Positions 1 to 9,034 of a DNA stretch of 64,000 nt are shown piece after piece. The notes under the pieces are model-generated. The model worked only from the letters and a program-made list of their open reading frames with translations, ran no database searches and had not been told where the DNA came from. Positions within the stretch are counted from its first letter, which is position 1. Each line of letters starts with the position of its first letter. This DNA is from JBCDLI01 sp038745535 (GTDB lineage Bacteria; Pseudomonadota; Alphaproteobacteria; Rhizobiales; Rhizobiaceae), in the NCBI GenBank assembly GCA_038745535.1, contig JBCDLI010000002.1, positions 17,348 through 81,347 of the forward strand, read 5' to 3'. The translations under genes and the position numbers were made by a program.

Positions 1-485
1 TCAGAGATCACTCTCAGACCGTGCAACTTCGCGACCGCGCAGATCGAAGCGTAATCGGCAGGCATTCCAAATAAATCGACGGGGATAATAGCCTTTGCGG
101 TCAGATCATTCCGCTTTGCGACCATCTCAATCGCAGCCTCTAGCGAGGCGACATCCATATTGTAGCTGATTGGATTGATGTCGACGAACACGGGCGTCGC
201 ACCAACCAACGCCACTACTTCCGCAGTGGAAGCGAAAGTGAAGCTCGGAACGAACACCGCGTCGCCCGGCCCGATCCCCCAAGCCATGAGTGGAATTTGT
301 AATGCGTCTGTTCCGCTCGCGCAGCCGATAACATGCTCGACGCCGAGATACTCTGACAATTGATCTTCGAATGCTTTGACTTCGGGCCCCAAAATGTAAG
401 CACCGCTCTCAACAACACCCATCAACTTTTCATGAAGTGCACCACCGAGCCGCGCACGCTGCGCATCGAGATCAATAAATTTCAT
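1..485 (-). CDS. DegT/DnrJ/EryC1/StrS-family sugar aminotransferase (partial, N-terminal part)
   Basis: My translation of the reverse strand gives about 161 codons starting MKFIDLDAQRARL and running off the left edge. The fold type I features of the family are visible: the small-residue loop CASGTDAL, then GDAVFVPSFTFASTAE and PVFVDINP. The family uses PLP to transaminate keto-sugar nucleotides for surface polysaccharides. The PLP lysine lies outside the window, so the substrate cannot be read. It lies 128 bases downstream of a Gfo/Idh/MocA dehydrogenase on the same strand; that pairing is typical of WlbA/WlbC-type amino-sugar pathways, so a UDP-aminouronate substrate is an inference. Confidence 0.85.
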   Translation of the reverse strand, partial: MKFIDLDAQRARLGGALHEKLMGVVESGAYILGPEVKAFEDQLSEYLGVEHVIGCASGTDALQIPLMAWGIGPGDAVFVPSFTFASTAEVVALVGATPVFVDINPISYNMDVASLEAAIEMVAKRNDLTAKAIIPVDLFGMPADYASICAVAKLHGLRVIS

Positions 486-613
486 GGAGCACCTACGTCA
501 AAGATATGCGGTCAGGCCGCGTTGTTGCTTCAAGCATAATCAACACGAGTCTTGGTGAATAGATCATTACCCATCAAACAATGGGGCCTTATGTAACGGA
601 TGGTGAAAACATG

Positions 614-1588
614 TCAGTTATGCTGACCTGCTTTCTCCAAAATTTGAATGACTTCAAGGCCCTGTTGCCCCGGCGTGAGCGGCGCATCTTTTCCCGCGAT
701 GCAGTCAATGAAGTGTTCGAGCTCGTCGGTAAGCGCCATATTACCTTCAAGTTGTTCGTATTGCGGTTCGGTAATCTCGCAACGGCGCTCTGAACCTTCT
801 GACCATACCCGGTGCTTGTGGACCGACAGCTTTTCCGGCCAGTCAGCAAAATCATCCCAAAGCACCATGCCTGCCGTACCGGTAACCACAAATCGCCGCT
901 CACGGTACGGGCTATGGCGTGAAACATGGACGTGCGCGGTCATGCCATTTCCAAAAGTCATATGAATATGACCGGCATCGGCCTGCCCGCCAGTCATCGA
1001 GACAGTCTCTCCTTCTACCGCCGAAGGCGCTTCACCTGTGAGTGCAAGAACGAGCGATAGATCGTGAGGTGCTAGGTCCCACAGCGCGTCAAAATGCCGA
1101 TGGAACTTTCCGAATGTAAGCCGGTGGCTTTGAATATGTTTGATATCGCCAATCGCACCCTCCCCTATGAGTGAAACAATCCGCCGAAACGCATTGTGAA
1201 ACCTAAGGATGTGGCCTGTGAGAAGAACCCGATTTTGCGTTCTGGCGACGACGACCACTTCGGCTGCATTCGCTGACGTCAGCGCCATAGGCTTTTCCAC
1301 AAGCACGTGCTTACCAGCCTCTAACATGCGCTTGGCAATGTCAGGATGTTGATCGGCAGGCAGTGCAATCACCGCCGCATTGATCTCGGTGTCGTGTGCA
1401 ATTTCATGAAGCGAAATCGCTGCAGATGAGTGTTTCTCAGCCACAGCCAGAGCGCGTTCTCCATCAATATCGGCAACGCCCGCCAGCACACCTAAGTTAG
1501 ATAAAGTCCGCGCGTGATTGATGCCCCAGTACCCGCAGCCGATCACGGCGATGCGAGGCTTGTCGGCAGCTTTAATTCCTGTGCTCAT
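614..1588 (-). CDS. Gfo/Idh/MocA-family NAD(P)-dependent oxidoreductase
   Basis: The 324-residue protein begins with a Rossmann fold (IAVIGCGYWGINHAR, residues about 13-27). It carries the family EKPMALT motif near residue 98, which supplies the lysine that contacts nicotinamide and substrate, followed by a C-terminal mixed sheet domain. Such enzymes oxidise or reduce sugars or sugar nucleotides. The aminotransferase downstream on the same strand suggests the pair makes an amino sugar for a surface glycan, with this enzyme producing the 3-keto intermediate as WlbA/WbpB do; that role is inferred from context. ATG start at 1588; length is normal for the family. Confidence 0.85.
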   Translation of the reverse strand: MSTGIKAADKPRIAVIGCGYWGINHARTLSNLGVLAGVADIDGERALAVAEKHSSAAISLHEIAHDTEINAAVIALPADQHPDIAKRMLEAGKHVLVEKPMALTSANAAEVVVVARTQNRVLLTGHILRFHNAFRRIVSLIGEGAIGDIKHIQSHRLTFGKFHRHFDALWDLAPHDLSLVLALTGEAPSAVEGETVSMTGGQADAGHIHMTFGNGMTAHVHVSRHSPYRERRFVVTGTAGMVLWDDFADWPEKLSVHKHRVWSEGSERRCEITEPQYEQLEGNMALTDELEHFIDCIAGKDAPLTPGQQGLEVIQILEKAGQHN

Positions 1589-1708
1589 TGCTCTCGCGCC
1601 TAATTTGGCGCGACGGTAAAAACAAGACGTCCAATGTGATAGGCTGCTTGACTTATACGCGCACGCGCTTCTATAGCCGCGACGCCCCCGTTAGTGGGCA
1701 TATGGTTT

Positions 1709-1785
1709 GGCAGGGTAGCTCAGTTGGTGAGAGCGCCGGATTCATAACCCGGAGGTCGGCAGTTCAAGTCTGCTCCCTGCTACCA
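1709..1785 (+). tRNA. tRNA-Met (elongator), anticodon CAU
   Basis: A 77-base cloverleaf is readable. The acceptor arm GGCAGGG pairs with CCCTGCT (G1-U72 wobble), the D arm contains AGCTCAGTTGGT, the anticodon stem CCGGA/(A)CCCGG flanks the CAT anticodon at 1743-1745, the T arm contains GTTCAAGTC, and CCA is encoded at the 3' end. The GGC...GCTACCA ends match alphaproteobacterial elongator tRNA-Met rather than initiator tRNA. It is convergent with the ABC permease that follows. Confidence 0.95.
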
Positions 1786-1805
1786 TTTCTAGATATTGCG
1801 AAGTT

Positions 1806-2663
1806 CTAGCTCGGCGTCATACCACGCAAACGTTCCGAACGCCTGCGCACATATTCCAGCGTGCTCAAAAGCATAATCGACAAAACGACCATGATCGCTG
1901 CGACAGCCAGAATGGTGGGTGAAATCTGCTCGCGGAGGCCTGTAAACATCTGCCACGGTAGCGTTTGTTGTTGGGCAGAACCAAGGAAGATCACCACCAC
2001 AACCTCATCGAATGACGTGATGAACGCGAACAATGCACCGGAGATGACACCGGGTAGAATGAGTGGCATTTGCACTTTGAAAAACGTGGTAACCGGATCG
2101 GCACCCATCGACGCAGCAGCACGGGTCAATGATCGATCGAAACCCACAAGCGTTGCCGTTACGGTGATAATAACGAACGGCGTACCGAGTGCCGCATGCG
2201 CCAGAACAACGCCCCAATAGGTTCCTTGCAACCCAACGCGCGAATAGAAAAAGTACATACCCGCAGCTGAGATAATGAGTGGCACGATCATCGGCGAGAT
2301 CAGGATCGCCATGATAGCCGATTTGAACGGTACATGACTTTGCGAAAGTCCGATCGCCGCTAATGTACCAAGCGCGGTCGCGAGAATTGTGGCAACTGGA
2401 GCAATTGCAAACGAGTTGCGCAGGGCCTGTTGCCAGTCAGGATTCGTGAAGAAATCCTGATAGTGCTTGAGCGAATAGCCTTCGGGATCAAGCCGCAGCA
2501 TCTCCGGCGTAAAGGTGAAAAAATCCTGTGCGTTAAACGACAGCGGAATGATCACCATGATCGGGAAAATTAAAAAGAAAAAAATCAGCCCGCAGATGAC
2601 GCGAAAACCGTAGTGCCAGGCGATCTGACCGGTGGAAGCATAGGGGGGAAGTGCAGATGCCAT
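1806..2663 (-). CDS. ABC transporter permease, PotC-like (polyamine-type importer)
   Basis: The 285-residue inner-membrane permease has about six hydrophobic segments. The EAA loop that docks the ATPase reads AAASMGADPVTTFFKVQMPL near residue 190. I place the start at ATG 2663 because it sits five bases after the stop of the upstream permease and has a GGG-containing ribosome site overlapping that stop; a longer in-frame reading would overlap the upstream gene by over 100 bases. It is the last gene of the four-gene operon reading 6341 to 1806. PotC-type permeases carry spermidine, putrescine or related cations; the exact substrate is not visible. Confidence 0.9.
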   Translation of the reverse strand: MASALPPYASTGQIAWHYGFRVICGLIFFFLIFPIMVIIPLSFNAQDFFTFTPEMLRLDPEGYSLKHYQDFFTNPDWQQALRNSFAIAPVATILATALGTLAAIGLSQSHVPFKSAIMAILISPMIVPLIISAAGMYFFYSRVGLQGTYWGVVLAHAALGTPFVIITVTATLVGFDRSLTRAAASMGADPVTTFFKVQMPLILPGVISGALFAFITSFDEVVVVIFLGSAQQQTLPWQMFTGLREQISPTILAVAAIMVVLSIMLLSTLEYVRRRSERLRGMTPS

Positions 2664-2668
2664 GGCTG

Positions 2669-3958
2669 TTACCCTAACTTCACGTTGTCGATGCCGACAA
2701 TGCGGTCGTAGCAATAGAATAATGCCAGTACGAGCAACAGCAACATTGCACCGAGCGCAGCGGCCAAACCCCAATTTAAGCTGGTCGAAATGTGGAAAGC
2801 GATGCGGTTTGAGATGAACACTCCCTGCGTACCACCTACCAACTCAGGCGTGATGTAATAGCCAATAGCAAGTATGAACACGAGGATCGCACCCGCGCCA
2901 ATGCCCGGAATAGTGTTTGGAAAATAGACCTTCCAAAATGCGGTAAGGTCGGTCGCACCAAGGCTCTTGGCCGCGCGGACATAAGACGGCGAGATCGTCT
3001 GCATAACTGAATAGAGCGGCAAGATCATAAACGGTAGTAAAATGTGTGTCATCGCGATGATTGTGCCCGTCTGATTGTTGATCATAACAAGGCGACCCGC
3101 ATCATCGATGAGGTTGGCCCATACCAAAATGTCGTTGATGACGCCCTGCTGTTGCAGCAACACCTTCCACGCAGACGTGCGAACCAAAAGCGATGTCCAA
3201 AACGGCAGCAACACCAGTATCAAAAGCACATTAGCAGTTGATCGTTTCACGTGCGCCAGAAGGTACGCAATAGGATATCCGAGCAGCAGACACGACACGG
3301 TAATCGCAATCGACATCCACATAGTGCGCACAAACAGTTTTAGGTAAATCCGTTCGTCTTCCGGCTTCAGTTGAAGACTGTCCGACGTGCTTTCTGCGTC
3401 GATTGCCGTCAAATAATAGCCCGGCGTATAGCGTGGCGAAAACTTCTGTATAATGCGCCATGTCTCGACGCTGCCCCAATCCTCATCGGTTTCGATGAAC
3501 TGCGACTTGTAAGGTCCAGCCTCATCATAGCGGCGAATTTCGCGACCAGTCCGGCGAAACATTCCAGAAAAACCGGGGCTCTCATAGTTCAACCGCGAGC
3601 CAAGACGTGTGTGGATGCGCTGCTCCCGCGCTTGATAGAAATCGCGATAAAGCGCGGCAAAAACCGCTTCATCTGGCGCATCACCGCTCGTCGGATCCCA
3701 GTCTGCCAGCACCTGCACCGTTTCGGGAAGCGTGTCGGAAACGATGTCGTTTTGCACCGAGCGAAACAACATGTCTGCGATTGGAGCAAGAAACGAGATG
3801 AGGATGAAGAGCAAAAGCGGCGCAATCAAAACGAAAGACCGCAATTTCTCGCGGCGCAAAGCGCGAGCGAGGCTTTTCTTCAGGGGTGTTCCATCAGCAG
3901 CGCGCATCACACCGTCATCGGGCATGCTTTCCATCGTGTCAGTGACTGCGCTGTTCAT
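2669..3958 (-). CDS. ABC transporter permease, PotB-like, with large periplasmic insertion
   Basis: At 429 residues this is much longer than ordinary PotB proteins (roughly 280-310). After an N-terminal cytoplasmic stretch and a first membrane helix (about residues 42-63) comes a hydrophilic insertion of about 140 residues rich in charged and aromatic residues. The usual permease core starts near residue 210 and carries the EAA loop AAKSLGATDLTAFWKVYFP. It pairs with the shorter permease downstream to form the membrane channel of a polyamine-type importer. The insertion is presumably periplasmic; its function is unknown. ATG start at 3958, 60 bases after the binding-protein gene. Confidence 0.88.
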   Translation of the reverse strand: MNSAVTDTMESMPDDGVMRAADGTPLKKSLARALRREKLRSFVLIAPLLLFILISFLAPIADMLFRSVQNDIVSDTLPETVQVLADWDPTSGDAPDEAVFAALYRDFYQAREQRIHTRLGSRLNYESPGFSGMFRRTGREIRRYDEAGPYKSQFIETDEDWGSVETWRIIQKFSPRYTPGYYLTAIDAESTSDSLQLKPEDERIYLKLFVRTMWMSIAITVSCLLLGYPIAYLLAHVKRSTANVLLILVLLPFWTSLLVRTSAWKVLLQQQGVINDILVWANLIDDAGRLVMINNQTGTIIAMTHILLPFMILPLYSVMQTISPSYVRAAKSLGATDLTAFWKVYFPNTIPGIGAGAILVFILAIGYYITPELVGGTQGVFISNRIAFHISTSLNWGLAAALGAMLLLLVLALFYCYDRIVGIDNVKLG

Positions 3959-4018
3959 GGAATACTCCGGTAGAGTTGGAGGGCGACAATGCCGCCCTCC
4001 TCATTTGGTCAGATGCGA

Positions 4019-5155
4019 TTACTGCGCGAGCCACGCCTGGAATTTTGCATCCAGATCGTCGCGGTTATCTGCCCACCATGTGTAGTCGTAGTTATGGACG
4101 TTTGCAGAATTTGCCGGATCGGTTGGCATGTGCGGCGCCATCTCAATTCCAAGCTCTTCATGCTTACCAACGAGCGGTGCCGAAGACGCACGTGCTGGAC
4201 CGTAGGAAATGTACTTCGCCTGATCTGCGAGACGTTGTGTGTCTGTCGCAAACTTGAGGAAGTGCTTTACCCGGTTCGCCTTTTCTTCGGACAGGCCAGT
4301 TGGAACAATCCAACCATCAAGGTCGAACGATTGCATGTCCCACATCATGCCAATCGGCTGATCCTGCTCAACAATCGCCGAGAAAAGGCGGCCATTGTAG
4401 GTTGAGCCCATCACGACTTCACCATCGGCCAGAAGCTGAGGTGTTTCCGCACCCGCTGTCCACCAGACAACTTCGTCTTTGATAGTGTCGAGCTTGGCAA
4501 GCGCAGCATCAACACCTTCGTCGGTTGAAAGAACATCGTAGATGTCTTCCTTCGCGGTGCCATTACAGTAGGTTGCCCACTCAAGATTATCGATTGGACG
4601 CTTCTGCAACGCGCGCTTTCCTGGATACGCTTCAAGGTCAAAGATATCGCAGATTTCATCTGGTGGATTGTCGCCAACCATATCGGTGCGATAGCCAAAT
4701 GTGGTCGAGTAGACGATCTGTGGAACGAAGCAGTCATTCACACGGAGCGCGCCGAAGTCTTCGTCAGCCGACGTGCCATCTGGTGCGGCCGCGAGATCGG
4801 TGTCGCCGTCAAGCTCAAGAGCGAGGCCCTCGTCGCAAAGACGAAGCGCGTCAGACGCAACCACATCGACGAGATCCCAGGTCACATTACCCGCTTCATT
4901 CATCGCACGAAGTTTTGCGACGGCTTCAGCTGAAGACTCGTCCCAAGTAAATGTGACGCCCGTTGCTTCCGTGTATGGCGCTGAGTAGGCGTTGATCTGC
5001 GACTGCTGGTAAGCGCCGCCCCATGACACAACCGTCAACTCATCTGCACAGTTTTCGCATGGCTCAAGTGCAAGGCTGTGGTTGCCGGCTACCGCTGTTC
5101 CGCCAGCAAACATTGCAGTGGCCGCAGTGGCCAAAAGAATGGCTTTCAGTTTCAT
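4019..5155 (-). CDS. Periplasmic substrate-binding protein, PotD/PotF-like
   Basis: The 378-residue protein has a Sec signal peptide (MKLKAILLATAATAMFAGGT, cleavage probably after AVA near residue 23). A bacterial extracellular solute-binding domain follows, with the typical early strand ELTVVSWGGAYQQSQ. It delivers ligand to the two permeases encoded immediately downstream on the same strand. Two cysteines near the mature N terminus (CENC) and one pair later (CDEG, CDIF) are notable but unassigned. Polyamine-like or amino-cation substrate is inferred from the operon family; the ligand-binding residues cannot be assigned from sequence alone. Confidence 0.88.
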   Translation of the reverse strand: MKLKAILLATAATAMFAGGTAVAGNHSLALEPCENCADELTVVSWGGAYQQSQINAYSAPYTEATGVTFTWDESSAEAVAKLRAMNEAGNVTWDLVDVVASDALRLCDEGLALELDGDTDLAAAPDGTSADEDFGALRVNDCFVPQIVYSTTFGYRTDMVGDNPPDEICDIFDLEAYPGKRALQKRPIDNLEWATYCNGTAKEDIYDVLSTDEGVDAALAKLDTIKDEVVWWTAGAETPQLLADGEVVMGSTYNGRLFSAIVEQDQPIGMMWDMQSFDLDGWIVPTGLSEEKANRVKHFLKFATDTQRLADQAKYISYGPARASSAPLVGKHEELGIEMAPHMPTDPANSANVHNYDYTWWADNRDDLDAKFQAWLAQ

Positions 5156-5246
5156 TCTATACTCCCTTTCGTGTATCGGCTCGACCGTTGGTATCCAGTC
5201 AGAGCCTATTGCCGAGATGCCGTTCGCACCCGGTCAATTTCTTAAA

Positions 5247-6341
5247 TTATGCGACCTCGTCTAAGGCCTTGCAGTCGTCGGCAGACCAGCCAACGTTGAC
5301 AGTGTCGCCTTCGGATATCGGACGCTTGTCGCGGCGATTGCGAACCTTGACGATGAACTCGTCATTGCCCGCCACATTCATGCGAACACGTATGTGATCA
5401 CCCAAATAAATGAGCTCTTCGATCTTTCCGCTGACGACATTGTCTGTGCCGTTTTCCGGCTCAAGTTCGATGCGCTCTGGGCGCAGTGAAACTGTGGTTC
5501 TGGACCCCTTCGCGCCGACATTTACCGGATCTGCGGTGAGCAAAGTTCCGTCACCGAGGCGAACGGCGCATTCGCCCTGTCTCACATCCTCAATCGTGCC
5601 CGTCAGCTTATTATTTTCACCAATAAACTGAGCGACGAACGAATTCTTTGGGCCTTCATAAAGATCATCGGGCGATGACAATTGTTGGATGACGCCATCA
5701 TTGAACACCGCAACACGATCCGACATCGTTAATGCTTCGGTCTGATCGTGGGTCACGTATACGATCGTAACGCCGAGATTTTCGTGAATGTGTTTGATCT
5801 CGTACTGCATCTGCTCACGCAATTGCTTGTCGAGTGCTCCAAGGGGCTCATCCATCAACACGAGTTCAGGGTCGAACACGAGCGCACGCGCCACCGCAAC
5901 GCGCTGCTGTTGACCGCCGGAAAGTTGCGCTGGTCGCCGGCTGCCAAATGCACCGAGCTCAACCATGTCGAGCGCGCGCTGAACCTTCTCCTGCTGCTCC
6001 GCCTTACCCATTCCCCGCACGTTGAGCGGAAAGGCCAAGTTCTCAGCAACCGTCATGTGCGGAAAGAGCGCATAATTTTGAAACACCATGCCGATGCCGC
6101 GTTTGTGCGGAGGCACATTGTTGATAGGATCGTCGTTTAAATAAATCTCGCCGTGGGTGGCAGGTTCAAACCCCGCAAGCATCATGAGACACGTGGTCTT
6201 GCCAGAGCCCGACGGCCCGAGCATCGTTAGAAACTCACCACGTCCGATATCCAGATTGAGATTTTTTACGACGAGTATCTCACCATCGTAGCTTTTTTGA
6301 ACGCTGTCATATCTGACCGCGGCGCCGCGTGTGGAAGTCAT
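5247..6341 (-). CDS. ABC transporter ATP-binding protein, PotA-like
   Basis: The 364-residue protein has Walker A GPSGSGKTT (about residues 44-52), the signature LSGGQQQRVAVARAL, Walker B LVLMDEPLGALD and the switch histidine in YVTHDQTEAL. A C-terminal TOBE-like regulatory region begins after about residue 240. This layout is that of the spermidine/putrescine importer ATPases. It is the first gene of the operon, followed 91 bases later by the binding protein. Two inverted repeats lie directly upstream (6360-6422). Confidence 0.92.
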   Translation of the reverse strand: MTSTRGAAVRYDSVQKSYDGEILVVKNLNLDIGRGEFLTMLGPSGSGKTTCLMMLAGFEPATHGEIYLNDDPINNVPPHKRGIGMVFQNYALFPHMTVAENLAFPLNVRGMGKAEQQEKVQRALDMVELGAFGSRRPAQLSGGQQQRVAVARALVFDPELVLMDEPLGALDKQLREQMQYEIKHIHENLGVTIVYVTHDQTEALTMSDRVAVFNDGVIQQLSSPDDLYEGPKNSFVAQFIGENNKLTGTIEDVRQGECAVRLGDGTLLTADPVNVGAKGSRTTVSLRPERIELEPENGTDNVVSGKIEELIYLGDHIRVRMNVAGNDEFIVKVRNRRDKRPISEGDTVNVGWSADDCKALDEVA

Positions 6342-6359
6342 CTTTCTCCGTGACAGGTC

Positions 6360-6422
6360 GTTGGCGAGGCCAACGATGATCCAATCGCATTAATCCCTTG
6401 GCCCAATACAACGACGTTGGGC
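6360..6422 (-). promoter_or_regulatory. Two inverted repeats upstream of the polyamine-type ABC operon
   Basis: GTTGGC-GAG-GCCAAC (6360-6374) is a perfect 6-bp palindrome 19 bases before the ATPase start codon. GCCCAA (6401-6406) and TTGGGC (6417-6422) form a second one with a 10-base spacer. They could be operators or 5' UTR hairpins. Neither matches a motif I can name. Confidence 0.35.
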
Positions 6423-6492
6423 GACCCAATGTAAAGGGCAAAACGGAACTTTTTGACGCGGTCTGACTCGTGCTAAGGCCTATTCCGCTAGG

Positions 6493-6867
6493 TCACTCGT
6501 CGGGGAGCGCTGCGTCTGAAGCCTCTGTTAGACGGAAATTACCGAGTGCCTGTCCGCCTTCAACGTCGTAGGTAAGCACCCGTTGGGCACCCTCCGAATC
6601 ACTACCAAACACCGTCAGTGTATCGCTTCCGCTTGTAACCGACTGCACGCGAAAGCCGACAGGAATGATCAGATCGGCCTCCGTAAGCGTCGCATCGTCG
6701 AGTTGGTTTAGCCGCCAGAAGATTGCAATGAACACGGCGAAAATCCCGACGACCATGATGCCGATTGAGACCGCCAACAGACGGATCATCTTAACCCGAA
6801 CCTTCTCTAAAGCGGGATCAAGTTCATCTTCGTCGGCATCGATTGGTGGTCGGGGCATTTCGTTCAT
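6493..6867 (-). CDS. Small single-pass membrane protein (DUF6476-like)
   Basis: This 124-residue protein has an acidic N terminus (PPIDADEDELDPALEK), one clear transmembrane helix at about residues 29-50, and a soluble C-terminal part likely outside the cytoplasm. It is divergent from an RluA-type synthase with 68 bases between the starts. I recall small proteins of this shape beside the rluA-rpoH pair in other Rhizobiales, which fits DUF6476, but that name is from memory. No function is known to me. Confidence 0.75.
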   Translation of the reverse strand: MNEMPRPPIDADEDELDPALEKVRVKMIRLLAVSIGIMVVGIFAVFIAIFWRLNQLDDATLTEADLIIPVGFRVQSVTSGSDTLTVFGSDSEGAQRVLTYDVEGGQALGNFRLTEASDAALPDE

Positions 6868-6935
6868 AGGCTTGCCTGTTTACATCTTGGCGGCGATAGG
6901 CGACCGCATGCGGGCATACGCAATGGACAGGAACA

Positions 6936-7934
6936 ATGGAAGTCTACACCGCAAATGAAGACGACACGGGCAAGCGTATCGACCAGTGGTTGAACGAGGC
7001 GACCCCATTGGAGTTGTCGCGCTCGCGCATTAAACAACTCATCCTCGGTGGTGCGGTCACCCTAAACGGCGTGGTGGTCAAAGAGCCGAAGAAACGCGTT
7101 GCTGACCAAGATGAGGTGTCGCTCATCCTTCCCCCGCTCGAAGACCCCGATCCTCAACCAGAAGACATCCCCCTCGTAATCCTCTTTGAGGACGATGATC
7201 TCATCGTTTTAAACAAACCTTCGGGGCTCGTGGTGCATCCGGGTGCAGGTACGCCAAACGGGACACTCGTCAACGCGCTTCTTCACCATTGCGGCGACAC
7301 GCTGTCCGGCATCGGTGGCGTGAAAAGGCCGGGCATCGTGCACCGTCTCGACAAGGAGACCAGCGGCGTGATGGTAGTCGCAAAAAACGACAAAGCCCAC
7401 CGCCACCTCTCAGCGCAGTTCGCCGATCACGGGAAATCAGGCGCCCTGCGTCGGGTCTATCAGGCGCTTGTTTGGGGCGCACCGCAAACCACCAAGGGCA
7501 CCATCGACACATTTCTCGGGCGATCATCCTCGGACCGGACCAAGCAGGCCATCGTTTCGGAAAATCAGCCAGACGCGCGACGCGCGGTCACCCATTTCGA
7601 GGTGACACAGCGCTTCGGCGGCGCGAGCGGCCACAACCATATCGCATCACTGATCGCATGCAGTCTTGAGACCGGACGCACCCATCAGATTCGGGTTCAT
7701 ATGGCGCATATGGGCCATCCACTCATCGGTGATTATGTCTACGGTGCGGGCTTTAAAACGAAAATCGCAACGCTCGATGAGAAGACCGCTGAGACGGTGT
7801 CAACCTTCAAAAGACAAGCGCTCCATGCGGGCCTTTTGGCGTTTGAACATCCAACACGCGGCGAGATGGTTGAATTTACGTCTGAGCCTCCGCAAGACAT
7901 GGCTGCCATTATCGACGCCTTCACGGGGTTATAA
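6936..7934 (+). CDS. RluA-family 23S rRNA pseudouridine synthase (RluD-like)
   Basis: The 332-residue protein has an N-terminal S4 RNA-binding domain (about residues 15-75, with LSRSRIKQLILGG and VKEPKKRV). A pseudouridine synthase domain follows, with the catalytic motif HRLDKETSGVMVV, aspartate near residue 138, and the late GRTHQIRVHM motif. It converts uridines of large-subunit rRNA to pseudouridine; RluD-like specificity is inferred from size and the S4 domain. ATG at 6936 has an AGGA ribosome site five bases before it. It is followed by rpoH, a conserved alphaproteobacterial neighbour. Confidence 0.93.
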   Translation: MEVYTANEDDTGKRIDQWLNEATPLELSRSRIKQLILGGAVTLNGVVVKEPKKRVADQDEVSLILPPLEDPDPQPEDIPLVILFEDDDLIVLNKPSGLVVHPGAGTPNGTLVNALLHHCGDTLSGIGGVKRPGIVHRLDKETSGVMVVAKNDKAHRHLSAQFADHGKSGALRRVYQALVWGAPQTTKGTIDTFLGRSSSDRTKQAIVSENQPDARRAVTHFEVTQRFGGASGHNHIASLIACSLETGRTHQIRVHMAHMGHPLIGDYVYGAGFKTKIATLDEKTAETVSTFKRQALHAGLLAFEHPTRGEMVEFTSEPPQDMAAIIDAFTGL

Positions 7935-8062
7935 CAGTCGTTCACTTTCCTTGAAATCGCCCAAATCCGATGTCATCCACCATGGTGTCAAACGCGTAAC
8001 CTGGTTTGAACAATCAAGAGCCTGCTGCGTTTTGCGGGGGCAGACAGAGAAAGGGTGCATCA

Positions 8063-8971
8063 ATGGCCCAAGCCACATTACCGAGCCTCGTCACGGGTCG
8101 AGGCGGCATCAATCGTTACATGGAAGAAATCCGGCGCTTCCCGATGCTTCAGCCGGATCAGGAATACATGCTCGCCAAGCGGTATCTCGAACACGATGAT
8201 ACTGACGCAGCTCACCAACTCGTCACCAGTCACCTTCGCCTCGTTGCAAAGATTGCCATGGGCTATCGCGGCTACGGCCTGCCAATGGGAGAGGTGATAT
8301 CCGAGGGCAATGTCGGCCTCATGCAGGCTGTGAAAAAGTTTGACCCCGAGCGCGGCTTCCGGCTTGCGACCTATGCGATGTGGTGGATCAAAGCGTCGAT
8401 TCAGGAATACGTTTTGCGCTCGTGGAGCCTCGTGAAGATGGGGACCACAGCCAACCAAAAGCGTTTGTTCTTCAACCTGCGGAAAGCGAAAACGAAGATT
8501 AAAGCGCTTGGTGACGCTGATCTTAATCCCGACCAGGTCAAACAGATCGCTACGGACCTCCAAGTGACTGAGGAAGACGTGCGTTCGATGAACCAGCGAC
8601 TAACCGGCGACGCATCTTTGAATGCGCCCATCAAGTCCACCGGTGGTGAAAGCGGTCAGTGGCAGGACTGGTTGGTTGACGACAGCGAAAGCGCAGAAGA
8701 AATCCTCGTTGAAAGCGACGAGCTTGATCATCGCCGGTCAATGCTTCGCGATGCGATGGACGTGTTGAACGACCGCGAGCGACGCATTTTCCAAGCGCGC
8801 CGTCTGTCCGAGGACACCATCACACTGGAAGATCTGTCCGGTGAATTTGGCGTGTCGCGCGAGCGCATTCGCCAAATTGAGGTTCGTGCCTTTGAGAAGG
8901 TTCAAGAAGCTATGGTCGCGGCGGCCAAACTCGCTGATGCTGGGCAAGCGCGCCTAGAGCATCAGGGCTGA
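8063..8971 (+). CDS. rpoH: RNA polymerase sigma-32 factor RpoH
   Basis: The 302-residue sigma-70-family protein has region 2 with GEVISEGNVGLMQAVKKFDP and FRLATYAMWWIKASI. The RpoH box QKRLFFNLRKAK follows region 2.4 at about residues 134-145, and region 4 HTH is FGVSRERIRQIE. It directs RNA polymerase to heat-shock promoters. I chose ATG 8063 over a reading that begins at 8006 because GAGAAAGGG lies at ideal distance and the resulting N terminus MAQATLPSL matches the family. A 14-bp stem terminator follows the stop closely. Confidence 0.97.
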   Translation: MAQATLPSLVTGRGGINRYMEEIRRFPMLQPDQEYMLAKRYLEHDDTDAAHQLVTSHLRLVAKIAMGYRGYGLPMGEVISEGNVGLMQAVKKFDPERGFRLATYAMWWIKASIQEYVLRSWSLVKMGTTANQKRLFFNLRKAKTKIKALGDADLNPDQVKQIATDLQVTEEDVRSMNQRLTGDASLNAPIKSTGGESGQWQDWLVDDSESAEEILVESDELDHRRSMLRDAMDVLNDRERRIFQARRLSEDTITLEDLSGEFGVSRERIRQIEVRAFEKVQEAMVAAAKLADAGQARLEHQG

Positions 8972-8989
8972 CACAAGAGCCAAATCTGA

Positions 8990-9021
8990 AAAAAAGGGCA
9001 TCCGTTAGGGTGCCCTTTTTT
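8990..9021. terminator. Bidirectional intrinsic terminator between rpoH and yceI
   Basis: AAAAAAGGGCATCC and GGGTGCCCTTTTTT pair over about 14 bp, including one T-G wobble, around the tetraloop GTTA. T runs occur on both strands, so it can end rpoH on the plus strand and the convergent YceI gene on the minus strand. Confidence 0.92.
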
Positions 9022-9034
9022 GTTGGTCATAGAG

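Noticed and set aside
1..1785. Possible genomic-island boundary at tRNA-Met next to the surface-sugar genes
   Set aside because: No integrase and no direct repeat of the tRNA 3' end was seen in the window.
1588..1809. Open frame over the tRNA-Met region
   Set aside because: It is explained by the tRNA gene and has no ribosome site or family similarity.
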